Below are positions 10,120 to 20,021 of a stretch of 64,000 nt of DNA, one piece after another. A model generated the notes under the pieces. That model did not search any database. It saw only the letters and a program-made list of their open reading frames with translations, and had not been told where the DNA came from. A program made the translations under genes and the position numbers. Source of the DNA: Cladocopium goreaui. Taxonomy: Eukaryota; Sar; Dinophyceae; Suessiales; Symbiodiniaceae. Position 1 is the stretch's first letter, and the number at the start of each line of letters is the position of its first letter. The DNA lies in the NCBI GenBank assembly GCA_947184155.2, contig CAMXCT020006268.1, positions 111,001 to 175,000 on the forward strand. The letters run 5' to 3'.

Positions 10120-11290
10120 TTGCTTTTCTTGTCCCATGTTCCTTTAGAAGTCTCCTTCTCAAAAAGTTCCGAGAATGAACTTTGAATGGTAGATGTTGGA
10201 TTCCAGTTTTTTTAATTCCATTTTCCTTTCAAACGTTCCTCTAAAAAATCACGAAAAATGAATTTTGGATGGGTAGATGTAGAGGAATGGGCACAACGCA
10301 CCACAAATACACACTTAATCCCATGCATCCTTTTGAAAGTTCAGTTATACCGATGGCTCTAGAGTATATTCTATCTATAGGTTTGTGCACCTGTCCTGGC
10401 ACAGCGCTGGTGAGAATTAACTTTGGATGGTAGATCTTGGATTCTTGCGTTTCTTGTCCCATGTTCCTTTCAAAGTTTCCTTCTCAAAAAGTTCCAGGAA
10501 TGAGCTTTAGATGGGTCGATGTTGGATTCCAGCTCAAAAAGTTCCGAGAATGAACTTTGAATGGTAGATGTTGGATTCCAGCTTTTCTTATTCTGTTTTC
10601 CTTTCAAATGGTCCTTTCAATAATCACTGATCACCCAAAAATGAATTTCGGATGGGTAGATGTAGAGGAATGGGCAGGACGCACCACAGATACACACTTA
10701 ATCCCAAGCATCCTTTTCAGAATTCGGTTGTATCCATGGCTCTAGAGTATATTCTATCTATAGTTTTGTGCACCTGTCTTCCCACTTTTCTTGTCCCATG
10801 TTCCTTTCAAAGTTTCCTCCTCAAAAAGCTCCAAGAATGAACTTTGGAGGGTAAGATCTTGGATTCCCACTTTTCTTGTCCCATGTGCCTTTAAAAGTTT
10901 CCTTCTCAAAAAGTTCCGAGAATGAACTTTGGATGGTAGATGTTGGATTCTTGCTTTTCTTGTCCCATGCTCCTTATAAAGTTTCCTCCTCAAAAAGTTC
11001 CAAGAATGATCTTTGGATGGTAGATGTTGGATTCCAGCTTTTCTTATTCTGTTTTCCTTTCAAATGGTCCTTTCAATAATCACTGATCACCCAAAAATGA
11101 ATTTCGGATGGGTAGATGTAGAGGAATGGGCAGGACGCACCACAAAAACACACTTAATCCCATGCATCCTTTTGAAAGTTCAGTTATACCGATGGCTCTA
11201 GAGTATATTCTATCTATAGGTTTGTGCACCTGTCCTGGCACAGCGCTGGTGAGAATTAACTTTGGATGGTAGATCTTGGATTCTTGCTTT
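10120..11290. repeat. Composite of 84-bp repeats and about 456-bp segmental copies
   Basis: An 84-bp unit (CTTTTCTTGTCCCATGTTCC ... GATGTTGGATTC) is tandem at 10785, 10870, 10954 and 11038, with further copies near 10127 and 10448. A longer segment running from the unit through GGATGGGTAGATGTAGAGGAATG to TGTGCACCTGTC is present near 10241-10460, 10573-10775 and 11029-11290; the last two are offset by 456 bp. Short open frames here repeat with the segment and are not genes. Confidence 0.85.
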
Positions 11291-11683
11291 CCTTTTTTTG
11301 GAAGATTTTGGGTTGAAATGGGCATGTCAGAACGAAATCCACCAGCAAAATAACACCTATTTGTGATTTTGTGTTCGTTTCAAAAGCCCAAACACGCAAT
11401 CGGGAACCAAATCACAACCTAAATGACCCTTTTGTGCTCATTCTAGAGGCCAATTTTTTTGGGAATATTTTTATTGGAATATTTTGAATGTGAACGACCC
11501 GGATTTTTGAGCCATTTTCGGATTCTATCTAGGGGTCTTTTTTGAAAACTCAGAGATTCCAACTACTTTAGGATTATTATATATGATGAACCTCCCCTAA
11601 AACCACCTACATGATGAAATTCAGCAGCTCGTGGTCAGAAGTCTTGAAAAGACGATGGTTGACACACACGTTCTCATGGCAAG
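11291..11683. other. Unique stretch before the nitrite reductase exon
   Basis: No gene. It probably ends in the intron upstream of the nitrite reductase exon: an in-frame stop lies at 11660-11662 and an AG at 11682-11683 precedes the first homologous codon. Confidence 0.4.
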
Positions 11684-12835
11684 GCATTACGCACCGTGAA
11701 GAGCTGCGTGGGCACAAGCTGGTGCCGCTATGGCCAGCAGGATTCTGTCACCATGGCTGTGACTTTGGAGAATCGCTACAAAGGTCTTCGCGCGCCTCAC
11801 AAGATCAAGATGGCTGCTTCCGGATGCTTGCGTGAGTGTGCAGAGGCTCAGGGAAAAGACGTGGGCGTCATCGCCACGCAGGCTGGCTACAATCTCTATG
11901 TGTGTGGCAATGGTGGGGCCAAGCCAGTGCACGCTAAGCTTTTGGCCACAGACTGCTCAGTCGAGGAGTGCCTGAAATATGTCGATCGATTCTTGATGTA
12001 CTACATTTCTACAGCCAAGCACCTGCAGCGCACAGCACCTTGGCTGGCTGAACTTGAAGGTGGCATTGATTACTTGAAGAAGGTTGTCATCGAGGATTCT
12101 CTGGGCATAGCTGCTGATTTGGAGCAAATGATGGAACGCAACCGAGCCAACGAAAAATGTGAATGGAAGGCAGTGGCATATGATGAGGAGTTGCGCCAGA
12201 AATTCCAACAGTTTGCGAACACCAAAGAGATTCATGACTCAGAACAGATTGAATACATTGACATGCGAGGCCAGCGCCATCCCAACCTTTACAGTCCACC
12301 AGACATCACTGGCCCAGCACTATACAGAAAAGAGGACAGCCACTCGAGTGACTGGGAGTGGATCTTTGCAGGACTGGTCAGCGCCTACCCCAAAAATGGT
12401 GGGCTCAGTGTGAAGCATGGCATGCAGGAACTGGCAGTGTTCCACCTTCCAAGCGCAGAACCAAAGGAACAGTGGTTGGCGACGCAGAATCTATGCCCCC
12501 ACAAGCAGGCTCGGACTATTTCGCGCGGCCTTGTGGGAGTGCAGCCCAACGGGACATTGACCGTGGCAGACCCCATCTACAAGACCACCTATAACCTTGT
12601 GACCGGTGAGGGCATTAGCAACCCGAACTTCAACCTTTCAACTTTCAAGACGAAGGTGGAGGATGGCAAGGTTTTTGTGCAGGTTCCTCCCTGCAGTGAG
12701 ATGGAAGAGAAAATGGAGAAGATGATCCAAGAGTCCTTCAAAGCTGACGGGAGAGAATACTTGGCAAAGAAGACAGGTGGACCTGTGGACCACATGGGTC
12801 AATGCTTGTCAAAGCAAAAGGACTTGTCATGGTGA
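11684..12835 (+). CDS. nirB: Assimilatory nitrite reductase (NirB-type), C-terminal part only
   Basis: Reduces nitrite to ammonium with siroheme and a 4Fe-4S cluster. Counting from the GTG at 11696, Cys4 and Cys10 (KSCVGTSWCRYG) and Cys44 and Cys48 (SGCLRECAEAQ) give the C-x5-C and C-x3-C cluster ligands, all present, followed by the conserved VCGNGG stretch. Homology continues upstream of 11696 (ALRT), so this is an exon that starts near the AG at 11682-83; there is no start codon. The FAD/NAD(P)H and N-terminal siroheme halves found in full proteins of about 1000 residues or more are absent upstream. From about residue 222 a NirD-like Rieske fold follows. It keeps the first pair, Cys267 and His269 (CPHK), but the second pair is Asp292 and Tyr295 (ADPIYK), so a normal 2Fe-2S site is unlikely. 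It ends in a stop at 12833-12835. Confidence 0.85.
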   Translation, partial: ALRTVKSCVGTSWCRYGQQDSVTMAVTLENRYKGLRAPHKIKMAASGCLRECAEAQGKDVGVIATQAGYNLYVCGNGGAKPVHAKLLATDCSVEECLKYVDRFLMYYISTAKHLQRTAPWLAELEGGIDYLKKVVIEDSLGIAADLEQMMERNRANEKCEWKAVAYDEELRQKFQQFANTKEIHDSEQIEYIDMRGQRHPNLYSPPDITGPALYRKEDSHSSDWEWIFAGLVSAYPKNGGLSVKHGMQELAVFHLPSAEPKEQWLATQNLCPHKQARTISRGLVGVQPNGTLTVADPIYKTTYNLVTGEGISNPNFNLSTFKTKVEDGKVFVQVPPCSEMEEKMEKMIQESFKADGREYLAKKTGGPVDHMGQCLSKQKDLSW

Positions 12836-13440
12836 TTCATTCCTTGCCATGCGCTGATTCATGTGATGACTTGATGTTTTGTATTTTGATGCCTTGCATT
12901 CATGGTGCAAAAAGCGCCCAGATTAGCTGGAGGTTAGTCTGGTGAGGCTTGCTTGCTCTTATCACTAGGCAGAATGAACATATCAACACCTTGGAGGACG
13001 GGTATAGAAATGTAGGACGCGCCAACCAGTACGTTTCATGTCACCGGGTCAACAGGAGAACTTTTTAGCTCTTGTATTCTCGAGATTTGGTTTGTTTTGA
13101 AGGATTGCCTTGTCAATGTCAAGCAAGCAGCAAGATGTTTTCCACAACTCCACAACTAATTGTGGGAGCTGTTTCGTTGCTGCTGTTGCCAAGAGATGGC
13201 ACCGATGAGAGAATTTTCGCGGATGAGCCTTGCATGGAGTGCAGGACCGCGAAATCATTCGAAGTCAACAGTGCTTCGAACCAATAGGTACTCACAGGAA
13301 TGCAAAAAAAGTGCTCAGGAGCTGCTGATTGAATCTAAAGGTCAGTGCTTTGATCTCTCGACTTCTCGCAATAGTCAATCAATAGAAAGACCCGGCCGCC
13401 TTCCCACCGCGTCCACCTCCTCCTGCCTCCTCCCGCCATC
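12836..13440. other. 3' flank of the nitrite reductase exon
   Basis: Probable 3' UTR and spacer. Short plus-strand frames (13072-13287 and 13160-13714) are not supported; the second runs into the 48-bp array. Confidence 0.4.
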
Positions 13441-13655
13441 ACACACAAACTTGTCACATTGTCACATACCGACTTTTCGCATGCCAACTTATCACATACT
13501 AACTTGTCATCACATACTGACTTTTCGCATGCCAACTTATCACATACTAACTTGTCATCACATACCGACTTTTCGCATGCCAACTTATCTCATACCAACT
13601 TGTCATCACATACCGACTTTTCGCATGCCAACTGATCACATACTAACTTGTCATC
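13440..13655. repeat. 48-bp tandem array (4 copies)
   Basis: Unit with GACTTTTCGCATGCCAACTT, landmark at 13470, 13518, 13566 and 13614, exact 48-bp period. It is divisible by three, so it reads as a 16-residue repeat (IPTFRMPTYHILTCHH); considered non-coding. Confidence 0.9.
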
Positions 13656-14147
13656 ACATGGGGGCCGATCGCAAATGCAAGTCTAAGAATTATGAATGGG
13701 TATGTATATCTTGACATCCGCGATTGTAAAACGCTGCATCGCGATTGCTCGGCGATTGGTTTGCGATTGATGCAGTCATCTACTGTGTATATGGGAGAAA
13801 ATCATATATATTATATGTAATTGGAATGCTGTGCACAGATGATGTTCAATTCATTGCACTTTACAGCTTCGCTCTCTCGGCCTTATGGCTCAAGTTACTA
13901 ACGCTCTGGTTCATGGAAAAGGCGCGTGCTGCCCGGCGGCTGGGTCGAGGAGAACAAGAAGGAAACGACCCCAAACGAGTACAAGCACAGGAGCTGGACC
14001 ACAGCCCATTCACAGGTTATCAGCCGTATGCTCACGCTGAGCGTACGGTGGTCCCACGTAATCTTCTACCTCATCGGCATCCTGGTCCTCCTGCCCTACT
14101 ACAAGTCGTGAGCTTGGAGCAAACGGAGGTGGACTGACAACAAGAAG
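13656..14147 (+). other. 5' flank of the mobile block
   Basis: Contains a GCGATTG cluster (about 13720-13770), a stretch ending in TGGCTCAAG at 13886-13894, and an open frame without ATG at 13902-14111 that ends in a hydrophobic tail (HVIFYLIGILVLLPYYKS) and a stop. Parts around AGCTTCGCTC, GGCTCAAG and GGAAAAGG resemble 32485-32545 beyond the other end of the block. I found no clear LTR, primer-binding site or target duplication. Confidence 0.35.
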
Positions 14148-15236
14148 ATGTCGCAGAAGAACCAGTCGAGCAGCAACGACACAAGTGTTTCCTTCGGAGC
14201 GAATGCTGCTCCGGCCCAGGCAATCAATGACACGCATGGATCCCAAGAGAGCGGCGGCGGCACGATGTCTTACCGTGCAGCTGGAAGTATAGCATCAACA
14301 AGCAGCTTCACAGTGGTCAATCAAGCTGACGTAGTTCGAGGAGGAAGTGCCAGAAGAGCAACATCGGCAAGATCACCTCGCGCTGCAAGATCTCGCATTG
14401 CAGAAGACGGCGGTGGCCGAAGCCCGTCGGGCGCGGCCACGCGGGAGGATGAGGCAGGTAAGTCTACCACCTCATCCAAACGCAAGCCATCGACCAGCGC
14501 TACGAGGAATGAGAGCGAGGCACGTCTTCGACGTCAACTACAACACAACACCGAGAAGCTGGAGAGGAGCGAACGGGCAAGGACTGAACTGGAAAACAGA
14601 CTAAGTCTCTATCAGGATGTTCTTGCACACCGTGATCAGATGATTAACAACATGGAGATCTATTCACATCAACATCATGAGGAATATCAAGAACATGTCA
14701 ACTCCGAGATGGAATTCATGAGAGTTTCCCTCATCGACGCACACCATGTACTTGAAGAGCAAACGATCGCACTAGCCGAGGCGCATCTCCTGGACGAAGG
14801 TTCAACAATGAGGATCATCGAGCTGGAGAAGCGTGGTCAACTCGCTGAAGCAGGTGCGGCACACATTGTTCGGGAAAGTATTGAGATGAGGGGAAAGTAT
14901 CTCACTGAACTAGAGAACGCATCACAACTCATTCGTCAACAACATGACACATCTGAAGCTATGACAGTTCACTTTCGTCAAGATGGGCTACAACTGCGTG
15001 AAGCATGTGCACAGTATGTTCAAGACAGGGAGAATGCGAGCAAGGAAGAAATGGAGCAATTGAAACTGAAACTATCAGAGCAATCACACATGATGGCTGA
15101 CAACAATGAGATGATCATGGAATATGGCCAACAAGCTGTTGCAGTACGTGATGAACAGTTGGTAGAGATGCAATCAACTATCGACGATAAAAAAATAAGA
15201 AGGAAAAAATACACAAAAACATACACACAAAACTAA
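14148..15236 (+). CDS. Coiled-coil leader protein of the retroelement (Gag region)
   Basis: Starts at ATG 14148. Residues 1-120 are Ser/Gly/Ala/Arg-rich and low in order; from about 125 onward heptad-rich helices dominate (RLRRQLQHNTEKLERSERAR and on to about 345), typical of a long coiled coil. The sensible reading ends at about 15185 (VEMQSTIDD) and the last codons belong to the A/C-rich block. The coiled coil resumes after that block in another frame (15398), so both were probably one protein. Role inferred: assembly part of Gag. No nucleic-acid motif seen. Confidence 0.6.
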   Translation: MSQKNQSSSNDTSVSFGANAAPAQAINDTHGSQESGGGTMSYRAAGSIASTSSFTVVNQADVVRGGSARRATSARSPRAARSRIAEDGGGRSPSGAATREDEAGKSTTSSKRKPSTSATRNESEARLRRQLQHNTEKLERSERARTELENRLSLYQDVLAHRDQMINNMEIYSHQHHEEYQEHVNSEMEFMRVSLIDAHHVLEEQTIALAEAHLLDEGSTMRIIELEKRGQLAEAGAAHIVRESIEMRGKYLTELENASQLIRQQHDTSEAMTVHFRQDGLQLREACAQYVQDRENASKEEMEQLKLKLSEQSHMMADNNEMIMEYGQQAVAVRDEQLVEMQSTIDDKKIRRKKYTKTYTQN

Positions 15237-15385
15237 ACCAACCCACCCCCTCCAACAAACACCACCACCCTGCACCTCACTCCCCCCCACCCACCCCCAG
15301 TGGGCGGCCCCCCCAACCCATCGCCACCACCACCCCTCCCGCCCCAACTACCCCCAATGTCTACACCTCCGCCCAACCCGACGAA
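15190..15385. repeat. A/C-skewed low-complexity block inside the Gag region
   Basis: On plus this stretch is almost only A then almost only C (AAAAAATACACAAAAACATA grading into CCACCCACCCCCAG). It interrupts a continuous coiled-coil sequence and shifts its frame. It may be a simple-sequence insertion or a consensus error in the assembly. Confidence 0.75.
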
Positions 15386-15397
15386 CTGACTGCCAGT

Positions 15398-16207
15398 TTG
15401 TCGCACAAGGACAACCTCATTGCTATCAGGGATGACGCGAATCGTGATCACATTGTGAAGGTTCGTGACATGAAGAACATGATTCGGGAGAGAGAGGAGG
15501 AGTACAACCGGAAGCACAACGAGCTCGAGGTGGAGATCAGAAGCCTCATGAGAATGAATGAGAACGAGAGTGCTACCCGGGAATGGTATACAAATCGATT
15601 CATTGATGAGAAGAATGAGTTCCGCCAGTTCAAGCATGATGAACTTAGTGCATTCAAGGACAGGGAAATCACCATTGAGCGCGTCAAGGACGAACTCATG
15701 GATGAGAACATGGCTTTGATCGAGTCCACCAACCAGTTGAGAACACGAGTTGCTGAACTGAATGAAGAACTACGTGAGGAACTTCGCAAAGCCAACATGG
15801 AGATCAGTCGACTTCAAGAAGCAGTGGAAAGCAATCCAAAGCTCACTGAGGCACTCATCGACGCCGAAGAGGCAGAAGCAGATAGGTACAAGAAGCTCTA
15901 TCAATCGGCCTGTTCTGAACGCGACCATGTGATCAGGAAGAATGACTCATTGAAGCAATCACTCCACGATGCAAGACTGACAATGAGTACGGTGCCAGCT
16001 TCATGGAGTAGAGTATCGACCAGAGCCACAGTACCAGCTTCACCATCAGCGGTGCCTCCAACGACCTTAGTTTCGAGGACGACTGCACTTACTGGCAAAA
16101 CTCCATCATTTGCAGTATCGATTTCAACTCCTATGGGACGCCCAAAGCATCTTCTACGACGAAGAATCATGATCCTGCTCTACCACCACCACTATCACCT
16201 AGCATGA
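15398..16207 (+). CDS. Second coiled-coil segment of the retroelement leader
   Basis: The frame is open from about 15374 and has no ATG at its start (the listed first codon is TTG), so it is an internal part. About 190 residues of charged helix (REREEEYNRKHNELEVEIRS, LREELRKANMEISRLQEAVE), then a Ser/Thr/Pro linker (about residues 195-240). The last 20 or so codons are out of frame: from about 16135 the linker continues naturally in the next ORF's frame, so a single-base change is likely there. Confidence 0.55.
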   Translation: MSHKDNLIAIRDDANRDHIVKVRDMKNMIREREEEYNRKHNELEVEIRSLMRMNENESATREWYTNRFIDEKNEFRQFKHDELSAFKDREITIERVKDELMDENMALIESTNQLRTRVAELNEELREELRKANMEISRLQEAVESNPKLTEALIDAEEAEADRYKKLYQSACSERDHVIRKNDSLKQSLHDARLTMSTVPASWSRVSTRATVPASPSAVPPTTLVSRTTALTGKTPSFAVSISTPMGRPKHLLRRRIMILLYHHHYHLA

Positions 16208-16440
16208 ACAATGCCATCAACAACCAGACCAACAGTGAGATCGATGATCTTCGTGAGAAGCTCCGTCGGTCTGAAGAACGAGCTCAACAGAACTATGACG
16301 AGATGAAAGAATACCAGAGTTGGCTGGAACAAGTTGAAGAAGGGCAAGAATCTTTGAAAGACAACAGAGCCCCTGAGTTCGAACCCGTTCCTGACAATCC
16401 TCCTGGACTATGGGAACGGAAAAGATGGCAAAGATGCTAG
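16204..16440 (+). CDS. Retroelement leader, third frame segment
   Basis: Short helical stretch (DDLREKLRRSEERAQQNYDE) joined to the preceding linker. After about 16400 (DNPPG) the reading makes sense only in the frame of the Gag-Pol ORF (YGNGKDGKDASVASSDAGQD), so another single-base change is inferred. The ATG at 16204 may be incidental. Confidence 0.5.
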   Translation: MNNAINNQTNSEIDDLREKLRRSEERAQQNYDEMKEYQSWLEQVEEGQESLKDNRAPEFEPVPDNPPGLWERKRWQRC

Positions 16441-16570
16441 TGTTGCAAGCAGTGATGCTGGTCAAGACGGCAAAGATTGGGTAACTAGGATATCCAGGAA
16501 AGAGCACGAGAAGGTCACTGTCAAGCCATGGCCTAAATGCCAAGATCTTGATGTTTGGCGTTCCAACGTC

Positions 16571-19500
16571 GTGCAGGCCGTATGTGTTGCATCAGGTGAT
16601 CCAGACACGGCTGCATGGAGAAGGTGGCTATCCCCTGCTCTATTACCCAGTCCTGATTATGCTGAACTTGCCGATTCAGGAGAATTCCGTTTCCAGTCCA
16701 TTGACTCCAAGTTGTCCATTGCCTTGCAGAACATGGTAGACTCCGCTGGTGAGACGGCATCGGAGGTCAAGGTTCGGATTAGACAGAGGAGCCAAGTCCT
16801 GGGAAAAGAAGGGAATTTCCTGATGGGCAGGGAGATCTTGGCAATGGTATTAGATCATTTCAGAACAACGTCGAAAGATGAAGTATTGTTCAATGCCAGC
16901 CACATCTATAAGTTACAGTATCGTGGCGACAAAGAGATGGATAAGTTCCTCCATGCTTGGATTGAGATTATCGCCAACATGAAGGCTGAAGACATTCCAT
17001 CCGACAACACACTGCGTGATCATCTGCTGAGGAAGATTGATGGTTCCCAGGCATTACACGTCGACCTCACGATCTTCAAGGGCAGGGACAATGATGACAA
17101 GAAGAAGTCATACGGTGAACTCTTGGAGATAATGAGGAGGCACATAGCCCGTGCACGCGAAGATCGCAATATCGCGGCCAGGGACCACAAGTTTGTCCAC
17201 TGCTACCCATCACCTACGCCGAAAGATGGTAAGACCGGAAAGCCGAGCGCTCCTGCACCCAAAGGTAAGCCTGGAGCTCCTGTACTACCTTCCGGCAATC
17301 CTAAGAGCCATGGCAAGGGGAAAGGCAAAGGTGGAAAAAGATCGAGATCACCTTCCACAAGAGACACATCGAAGACCTTTTGTCACTTCCACTTCAACAA
17401 GGGCAATTGCAAGCATGGTGACAAGTGCCAATACAGTCACTCCCAATATCATTGGGACAAGAGGAAGGACAAAGGTGGCAAAGGTAAGAACAGCAGATCG
17501 GCTACTCCAAGAAGATTGCAGACCCCTGGTGGAAAGAAGGATCGACATTGCTATGGTTGGTTAAAGGGCGATTGTCAGAAGGGAGACAAATGTACCTTCA
17601 AGCATGATCCAAGCATGAAGGGCAAGAGGGCGGCGCCTTCTACGAAGACGCCCGACGCCAAAGCTACTCCGGCATTGATCCGTGAGTACGATGATGACTT
17701 CATCGTGAACGCAGTGCCTGTCGAGAAGAAGAACAAGATGGATGTCAAGTTCAATGACAAGGTGGAAACCATCGTGTATGTGAAGCCTGACTTTGTGGAA
17801 TGTTCCAACAGGAAGCCAAAGAGAAACATGTCCAGAGCTCAGAAGAAATCATTGACGTGCAGAACTACCAAAGAAATCATGGATGACCAACAATGGGTAT
17901 TACAATCCAAGTTGGGAATGACAAGAGCACGTGCAATTGGCATACTGATGGACGACTATGGTGAATTCTCTGATGTCGACGAAGTACACATCATCCTGGG
18001 ACCCAAGAATGATATCAAACTCAAGATCAACGACATTGATTTCTTGGAGAACAACTCACGAGCTGAGATATGCTATGAGGAAGTGATTCCTCATGTCCCA
18101 GGACAATATGGTCGTCGTGGCAATGTCATGTGCATCACTATGCCGATCGAGCTCAAGGACCGACGTTTCATCATGGACTCTGGCAGCGGTCATGACCTTA
18201 TCTCATCTACTAGAGTGGATAGGATGGACATTGACACCTACCAGAGCGACCGTGTTAACTTCCACACTGCAAATGGCATCACATCAACAACTACGATGGT
18301 GGATTTGGATTTCGACACGTTCAATGATCCTGCAAGGGCTCATGTGTTGGAGGATGCCCCATCTGTTTTGTCATTGGGAAAACGATGCATGGAGCAAGGC
18401 TACACCTTTGTATGGCCTAGCGGAAGAGAACCCTACATGATCAACTCTGAGGGTGGCAAGATCAAGATGGAAGTTCATGATCTCATCCCATATGTCTACC
18501 TTGGAGCCAAGGACTACAGGCCATCGTCAGACTACGAGGCCGAGTTAGTGATGAAAGTGTTGGGTCTCAGTGGCAACAACCATGCATCAAGGACAATCTA
18601 TCTTGATGGTGAAAGTGGTGATGAAATGTCCGAATCAGATGATGGAGTTGGTACGTACGTCGACGGACCAACGAAGTCTCTGAGGAAGACGAGAAAGAAG
18701 AAGCGTTCCAAACGAAAGACGACTCCGGCAGCGGCTGGTGAAGAACTCGATGATGATGATGACTATGAACAGTCCATCCGCGAAGAGGATCCAGAAGATG
18801 ATGAAGTTCACGTTAATGAAGTTCCTGGTGCGGATGAAGACAAGGAAGATGATGATGATCGAGTACCAGCAGCTGATGATGTTCCAGGAGTCGATCAATC
18901 CGATGAAGATGAAATTGGTGTTGAACATGGACCACCTGAAGAAGAAGATGATGAGGATGATATCGATGTTGACGATCCTGATGGAGGAGTACGTCTATCG
19001 AAGAGAGGTACGTTGAAACATGAAGCTCGTACTCTTGAACATCTTCTGACACATCGATACAAGAACCCATACTGCAATTCTTGCGTAAGGGCCAAGATGA
19101 AGCATCACAAAACCTACAGAGGTGCATTTCGCCGAAAGCTCACAAAGTTCGGCGACCTCATCACCTTCGACTTCATGGATACTCGCAAGACGACCAAGTT
19201 GGGCTACGACACGGTCAAAGAGATTCTTGTCATTCGAGATAGGTATACCGGCATCATTCAGAGCTACCCTTCTCCAACCAAGAACACTGAAGATGTTGTG
19301 AGAGCGGTCAAGTACTTCATGGGAAGACGAACAATCAGGGAAGCCTACTCCGACAAAGCCAGACAGTTTGTCAAGGGCATGGAGGCTCTCAAGATTCCCT
19401 TTGATCATGCCCTGCCGGGAAGACCTTCGACAAATTCTCTTGCCGAGCGCAACAACCAGTTCGTCATTGCAACTACTACCACGTGCTTACTCGAGGCTGG

Positions 19501-19990
19501 ACTACCAGCGTGTTTCTGGAAGTTTGCCATACGATGTGTATGTCATCTACTCAATGTGGAACCTGGCGAAGACGATGTGAGTGCTTGGTGTAAGCTCCAT
19601 GGCGCCGAGTTCAAGGGCGACAAGATCCCATTTGGTGCATTGGTTTACTTCAAACCGAGTGGAGCCCGGGCCAATGAACAAGCTCACAAGTTTGATCCCA
19701 AGGGCATCCCTGGTGTCTTTGCAGGCTATGAAATAGCCCCAGGCGTCAATTGGCGAAGGCAATATATGGCATGGGCCTTGTCTGATATGACGAAGCAGAA
19801 CTATTCGTTCAATGCTAAGACAATCATTGACAAGCTACGCCATCCACATCTCACTGAGAAGATCGAAGTGCACTTGCCATTGACGTTCCCATGCAAGGAC
19901 ATCTACGAGAAGGTGAACACCACGTTGGAAGGGTTAGCAGTGAAAGATCGTCTTGAAGGATCACCAGACTTCCTTGAAGATCAGCAAGAC

Positions 19991-20021
<31 letters not shown>

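Noticed and set aside
1..13655. CRISPR-like regular repeats (72, 48, 84 bp)
   Set aside because: There are no unique spacers between repeats; these are head-to-tail tandem arrays in a eukaryotic genome.
13745..14137. Plus ORF of 130 codons upstream of the mobile block
   Set aside because: Starts at TTG, and another frame in the same stretch looks more like protein; at best a fragment.
18635..18928. Minus-strand Ile/Phe-rich ORF inside Gag-Pol
   Set aside because: It is the antisense of the acidic GAT/GAA-rich linker of the polyprotein.
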